Below are positions 60,265 to 64,000 of a DNA stretch of 64,000 bases, in pieces. A program made the translations under genes and the position numbers. Source of the stretch: Pleomorphochaeta sp963678575 (GTDB lineage Bacteria; Spirochaetota; Spirochaetia; Sphaerochaetales; Sphaerochaetaceae); NCBI GenBank assembly GCA_963678575.2, contig CAXXHV010000001.1, positions 434,001-498,000 of the forward strand. The letters run 5' to 3'. A model generated the notes under the pieces. That model did not search any database. It was given only the letters and a program-made list of their open reading frames with translations, and was not told the DNA's origin. Position 1 is the first letter of the stretch, and every line of letters starts with the position of its first letter.

Positions 60265-61686
60265 CTATTTTAAATCCTCTTCATTAAAACCATATTTTTC
60301 TAACACTTCTAAATATTTATCATTTTGAGGCTTTTTAGATTCTGTATCCTCATTTAATAAATTTGATAGTTCTTCACTATTAAGAGAAAGTGGTGAATCT
60401 GATTGTTTTTTTGAGAAAAAAGATTTTTTCTTAGGTTGTTTGACGTTTTCAACTTTTTTGTCTTCTTCTTTTTTTATATTTTCAATATTTTCAGTAATGC
60501 CAATATCATTAATTTCAAGTTTTAGATTTTCATTAATATCTAATTTGTTAATATCAATAACATGACTAAAATCTTTTCTTTTTATCATTTTGTTGATAAA
60601 TTTTATAAGTTTATCTTCTTCTTCTCTGTATAATTGTTCAGCACTATCTATTAATGTATTAATAGCATAAGTTGATGTATCATCTAATTTAAAGGAATCA
60701 CCCTTTAAAGAATAATGAATTCTAGTATAATCTACATCACTAATATTTTGAGCAATATATGAAGCTAATTGCATTTGGCTTGTTGATGCTATCTTTTGTA
60801 TTGGAGCACCTTTTGAAGGATCAATCCAACCCATCAAGCCACCACTTATATCTATTTCTTGCATTGAGTATTCTGCACTTGCTGTAGATAGGGAGAGTAT
60901 ATGGAATTTCTTACAATTTGGATATAATTGTCTTGCCTCACTATATGCCATAAGAACTGGGTTATTGGCAATAATACCACCATCAATTAAATATCTTCTT
61001 TTATTGGTGTTTCTGTCATAAATTGTTGCTGGAGGAAAATAAGTGGGAGCTGCACTAGTAGCCCTTGCGGCTTCTCTTACATAAAAATCATTATTATCCC
61101 AACTTCTAAAGGAGAACGGTTTTCCTTCTGCGGCATCATATGAGACTACCATTGTGGGCACTAAACATTGATTCATTTTTGAATTTTGGAATGTTTTAAA
61201 AAGAAAGTTTTCTATGTGTTTTGGCTCATATTTGTCTTTTAATAATTGTCCAAAAAATCTAGATTCAGAATGAAAAATAGATTTTCCATCTAACTTATAA
61301 AAATCTAATAAAGATGAGCAATCACTTCCTCTAGTAATTAATGTTGGAGGAATGGCTTTTTTTCTTTTTTTCCCTTTTAATTTATCGAGGAAAGATAGAA
61401 CTTCTTCTTCATATGTAACGAGAGTATCCTCACCTTCTTCTTTTTTTAAATTTGAAATCAAAGGAGATGTTGTTAAGCCTAATGCTATTAATCCCCCAGT
61501 TGAAGTCCCACAAATTAAATCAAAATAAGAATAAAACGGTTTGTTTTCATCAAATTGTTTTAGTTTGTTTGCTAATTTAGAAATAATTACAGCAGGAATG
61601 ATACCTCTCATTCCTCCACCATCTATGCACAATATATATCTTTCTTCAATTTCATTATTTTTATCTTTTTTGCTAGGTAAAATCAT
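60265..61686 (-). CDS. Patatin-like phospholipase
   Basis: A Ser-Asp lipid acyl hydrolase of 473 residues. Visible motifs: the oxyanion loop CIDGGGMRGIIPAVI at residues 21-35, the nucleophile elbow CGTSTGG near residue 61, and the dyad Asp in LIDGGIIANNP near residue 228. The first 370 residues form the patatin domain. The last 100 are Lys/Glu/Ser-rich with VKQPKKKSFFSKKQSDS, probably disordered. There is no signal peptide, so it works on the cytoplasmic side. It pairs with the 134-residue protein downstream. Similar patatins serve as CBASS effectors (CapV), but no cyclase or other defence gene is near, so housekeeping lipid turnover is likelier. Confidence 0.88.
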   Translation of the reverse strand: MILPSKKDKNNEIEERYILCIDGGGMRGIIPAVIISKLANKLKQFDENKPFYSYFDLICGTSTGGLIALGLTTSPLISNLKKEEGEDTLVTYEEEVLSFLDKLKGKKRKKAIPPTLITRGSDCSSLLDFYKLDGKSIFHSESRFFGQLLKDKYEPKHIENFLFKTFQNSKMNQCLVPTMVVSYDAAEGKPFSFRSWDNNDFYVREAARATSAAPTYFPPATIYDRNTNKRRYLIDGGIIANNPVLMAYSEARQLYPNCKKFHILSLSTASAEYSMQEIDISGGLMGWIDPSKGAPIQKIASTSQMQLASYIAQNISDVDYTRIHYSLKGDSFKLDDTSTYAINTLIDSAEQLYREEEDKLIKFINKMIKRKDFSHVIDINKLDINENLKLEINDIGITENIENIKKEEDKKVENVKQPKKKSFFSKKQSDSPLSLNSEELSNLLNEDTESKKPQNDKYLEVLEKYGFNEEDLK

Positions 61687-61845
61687 TTTTCTCCTGCCCT
61701 ATAAATACTATTATATATGATAATCATTTTTTGTTAAATCGACAGTAACTTAAGAGATTTTAATGTTTTTTTTAAAATCATTATATATAATAACTAGAAA
61801 TATTATTATATAAAATATTTAATAATAAAGAAAAGAGTATAATTT

Positions 61846-62826
61846 ATGAATATTTATGATTACTATGGAAATTGTCATTTATGCCCAAATCATTGTGGTG
61901 TAGATAGATTAAATAATGAATTAGGTATATGTAATGAAAGTGAAGTTGTTAGAGTTGCTTTTAGTGGACTTCATAGAGGGGAGGAACCACCAGTAACTGG
62001 AAAAAATGGCTCGGGTATGATTTTTTTCTCAGGGTGTCCTCTGCATTGTCAATTTTGCCAAAATTACCAAATTAGTGGTGGTCTAAATAAAAGAGATGGA
62101 AATGTAGGAATTAAAGTATCTATTGAAGAATTGGCTAAAATGATGCTTGAATTACAAAAAATGGGAGCAAATAATATAAATTTAGTTACTCCAACGCATT
62201 TTATTCCCTCAATTGTTTTAGCCCTAAAAATAGCTAGAGATAGAGGCTTATCTTTACCAATTGTTTATAATACTAGTGGATATGAGGACATTGAAGCTTT
62301 AAAACTAATTGATCCATATATAGATTTGTATCTAATTGATTTAAAAACATTGGATGAGAATGTTTCAGAAAAGTTCTGTGGGAAAAAACAATATGCTAAA
62401 GAAATCACTAAGGTGTTTGATTTTCTTAGTGAGCGCCATCCTAAATATGAAGAAAAAGGTGAATTTATAACCCCTAAAGGATTATTAGTAAGACATTTGG
62501 TTTTCCCTAATGAAATAAAAGCTTCTATAAAAGTTTTACAATATTTTGCAGATAATTTAAAAGATAAATGTTTTTTGTCGTTAATGGTTCAATTTATTGA
62601 TCCTAAAAATCAAAAAACCTTTGAAAAAATAAAAGAGGAAGAATATAATCTTTTATTAGATTTTCTAGAAGTACTTGATATAGAAAATGGATTTGTTCAA
62701 GAATTGAGTGATAATATTGATTGGATTCCTAATTTTAAATTAGATAAACCTTTTCCTGATGAATTTTGTGATCCTTTAGATTACTATATTGAATTAAAGA
62801 GAGAAAGAGCGATTTATGAATTATAA
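61846..62826 (+). CDS. Radical SAM protein, PflA-like (PflX type)
   Basis: A 326-residue radical SAM enzyme. The N-terminus has CHLCPNHCGVDR, a Cys cluster, near residue 10. The cluster for SAM cleavage is GCPLHCQFCQN near residue 64 (CxxxCxxC). LVTPTHFIPSIVLAL and VYNTSGYEDIEAL agree with the PflA-like PflX group, whose target is unknown; some members are glycyl-radical activases and others have no partner. No glycyl radical enzyme is encoded here. It overlaps the GNAT gene by 11 bp, suggesting joint expression. Confidence 0.88.
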   Translation: MNIYDYYGNCHLCPNHCGVDRLNNELGICNESEVVRVAFSGLHRGEEPPVTGKNGSGMIFFSGCPLHCQFCQNYQISGGLNKRDGNVGIKVSIEELAKMMLELQKMGANNINLVTPTHFIPSIVLALKIARDRGLSLPIVYNTSGYEDIEALKLIDPYIDLYLIDLKTLDENVSEKFCGKKQYAKEITKVFDFLSERHPKYEEKGEFITPKGLLVRHLVFPNEIKASIKVLQYFADNLKDKCFLSLMVQFIDPKNQKTFEKIKEEEYNLLLDFLEVLDIENGFVQELSDNIDWIPNFKLDKPFPDEFCDPLDYYIELKRERAIYEL

Positions 62827-63307
62827 TATACGAAAAGCAATTGAATCTGATGTAATCGGATGTAGGTTATTAGCGGATTATGCAAATGAGTTAATGTTAA
62901 AGAGAAATAATCCACAATGGTCATGTGGTTATCCTCAAATTGAGATATTGTACGATGATGTAAAAAAAGAGCAGCTTTATGTCGCTTATGAAGGTAATGA
63001 ATTAATTGGGATGGTTGTAATTCAAAAGTCAAAAGATGAAATATATGAGAAATATGATTTTTGGAGTGATGGTCCTTATTTATCAGTTCATAGAATTGTT
63101 TCTAAAAGATCAGGTCTTGGTAAATATTTTATAAATATGGCAATTGATATGGCAAAAGAAATAGGTGCCAATGTTAGACTTGACACCCATATAAAGAATG
63201 TTCATATGCAAGAATTAGTTAAGAGCTTAGGTTTTGTTGAGGTTGGTGAAACTGAACAAGGTTATATTGATAACACTCTTGCAATAACATATGAATTGGT
63301 ATTTTAA
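62816..63307 (+). CDS. GNAT family N-acetyltransferase
   Basis: A 163-residue acetyltransferase. The acetyl-CoA loop is SKRSGLGKYFINMAIDMAKE near residue 97 (the R-x-x-G-x-G/A motif is here R-S-G-L-G-K), followed by VRLDTHIKNVHMQELVKSLG, typical of GNATs near the C-terminus. The substrate cannot be inferred. The start ATG 62816 lies 11 bp inside the radical SAM gene. It is convergent with the UMP kinase gene, 9 bp apart. Confidence 0.87.
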   Translation: MNYNIRKAIESDVIGCRLLADYANELMLKRNNPQWSCGYPQIEILYDDVKKEQLYVAYEGNELIGMVVIQKSKDEIYEKYDFWSDGPYLSVHRIVSKRSGLGKYFINMAIDMAKEIGANVRLDTHIKNVHMQELVKSLGFVEVGETEQGYIDNTLAITYELVF

Positions 63308-63316
63308 CTTAATAGT

Positions 63317-64000
63317 TTAGCCAATTGTTGTACCATAGAAAGATTCTCCTCTTAATATCTTAAGAGTGTTTTCTATATTTCTACCATCAGCACAAATAAC
63401 TTTCATATTCTCTTTTTGAGCACCTTTACTAGCAATTGGGTCAAAAGGACAGTTTTTACCGGGAATCCATTTATCACCAACCATTTCTCTAAAATCTGTC
63501 CAATTAATATTATCAATTGGAGTAGCTGTTGGGTCTAATTTTGGGTCAGCAGTATATACTTTTGCAATATTTGATAAATTTATAATAAGTTTTCCACCAA
63601 ATCTTTGAGATAGAAATACGGCATCAGTATCTGTTGAAAACCCAGGTTTCCATCCTGCTGCTATTAATACTTGATTAGTGAATTTGATATCTGCACTAGG
63701 ATTTGTAACAACTTCATCAGAACATAAATCATTAAAAATAGAATAAACTAATTGTGCATTAAGATGTGTAGCTTTAATTCCTATCCAGTCTTGAATATTA
63801 TTGTCTTTATTGCTTGCTATTTCTCTGTAAGCATTTTGATAAACTCTAGCAGGGGCTCCACCACCACAAACTAAAATTAGTTTGTTTTCTTTGTCTTCAT
63901 TTAAATATTCCCTTATTGCTTTATTAAAACTTTTTAGAAATTCAATATCTACTTTATCAGGTGCAATTATTGATCCACCTAATGATAATACAGCTAAATT
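63317..64000 (-). CDS. pyrH: UMP kinase, archaeal type (N-terminus cut by the window edge)
   Basis: An open frame of 228 codons runs from base 64000 to the TAA stop at 63317-63319, so only the first few residues are missing. The protein is of the amino-acid kinase fold: LAVLSLGGSIIAPDK at the start, LILVCGGGAPARVYQNAYRE, AGWKPGFSTDTDAVFLSQRF, VYTADPKLDPTATPIDNINW, PFDPIASKGAQKENMKVICA and the end GESFYGTTIG. The GW.PG.STDTDA and P.DP.A.K patterns match the archaeal UMP kinase group rather than the usual hexameric bacterial PyrH. It phosphorylates UMP to UDP. The closest relatives should be checked. Confidence 0.85.
   Translation of the reverse strand, partial: NLAVLSLGGSIIAPDKVDIEFLKSFNKAIREYLNEDKENKLILVCGGGAPARVYQNAYREIASNKDNNIQDWIGIKATHLNAQLVYSIFNDLCSDEVVTNPSADIKFTNQVLIAAGWKPGFSTDTDAVFLSQRFGGKLIINLSNIAKVYTADPKLDPTATPIDNINWTDFREMVGDKWIPGKNCPFDPIASKGAQKENMKVICADGRNIENTLKILRGESFYGTTIG

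Noticed and set aside
60265..61686. CBASS-type defence (patatin effector)
   Set aside because: No nucleotide cyclase, Cap2/Cap3 or other defence gene is adjacent; neighbours are housekeeping genes.
1..64000. CRISPR arrays, tRNA or rRNA genes, insertion sequences, phage genes
   Set aside because: Reading the intergenic regions on both strands gave no regularly spaced repeat, cloverleaf, transposase or integrase. A covariance-model scan would be needed for full certainty.

Overview
The window is AT-rich bacterial chromosome, most likely from a low-GC spirochaete (Spirochaetota, Sphaerochaetaceae/Treponemataceae-like, gut-type). The hints are binding proteins whose mature ends begin after FAQGGQE, FANGAKEE or FANGQSEKK, a eukaryotic-type hexokinase, a CBS-containing family II pyrophosphatase, and a dominance of sugar and uronate import genes. 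No tRNA, rRNA, CRISPR array, insertion sequence or phage gene was found. The genus call is inference, not a database match.

Layout. 1-3.6 kb: the start of a membrane sensor protein (cut by the edge), divergent from a TRAP transporter operon dctPQM. 3.6-5.2 kb: an NCS2 purine permease. 5.3-14.8 kb: a glycoside-utilisation locus (frameshifted Gfo/Idh/MocA gene, ABC sugar importer, GH31 glycosidase, MDR dehydrogenase, TIM-barrel epimerase, LacI regulator) with a good LacI-type operator on its promoter. 14.9-18.4 kb: hexuronate genes uxuB, gntR and uxuA, with an almost identical promoter-operator copied in front of uxuB and uxuA. 18.5-20.7 kb: a CBS-ACT protein, an Smr protein and infA. 21.0-25.9 kb: an IscR-like Rrf2 regulator, cysK, cysteine desulfurase, mnmA and an ACR3 efflux pump. 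25.9-31.9 kb: an NSS amino-acid transporter, a long-type SHMT, a hydantoinase and a HAD-cytidine deaminase fusion. 32.2-35.2 kb: a YibE/F membrane protein with an apparent ATT start, and a 5'-nucleotidase lipoprotein. 35.3-44.7 kb: a ribose-type ABC importer followed by cupin, dhaK, dhaL, a PfkB kinase and rpiB, divergent from a LacI regulator. 44.8-53.8 kb: pyrophosphatase, two small exported proteins, rel, prmC, prfA, an XRE-cupin regulator and exonuclease I. 53.8-64 kb: a tandem pair of unknown exported proteins (the second frameshifted), hexokinase, phosphohexomutase, pyridoxal kinase, a patatin with a small partner, a radical SAM protein, a GNAT, and an archaeal-type UMP kinase cut by the right edge.

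How it fits together. Most of the window feeds sugars into central metabolism. Each of the three solute-binding-protein genes is followed at once by a hairpin before the membrane genes, which would favour excess binding protein. Several operons carry readable promoters with the regulator's likely site inside them. The most interesting loci are the RbsABC/DhaKL/RpiB cluster (probable small-ketose catabolism, substrate unproven), the HAD-cytidine deaminase fusion beside a hydantoinase, the ATT start of the YibE/F gene, the Smr protein with four F..[IL][FLY][ED][QN][WF] repeats, and two genes each broken by a single missing A in an A-run, which may be real decay or assembly error.
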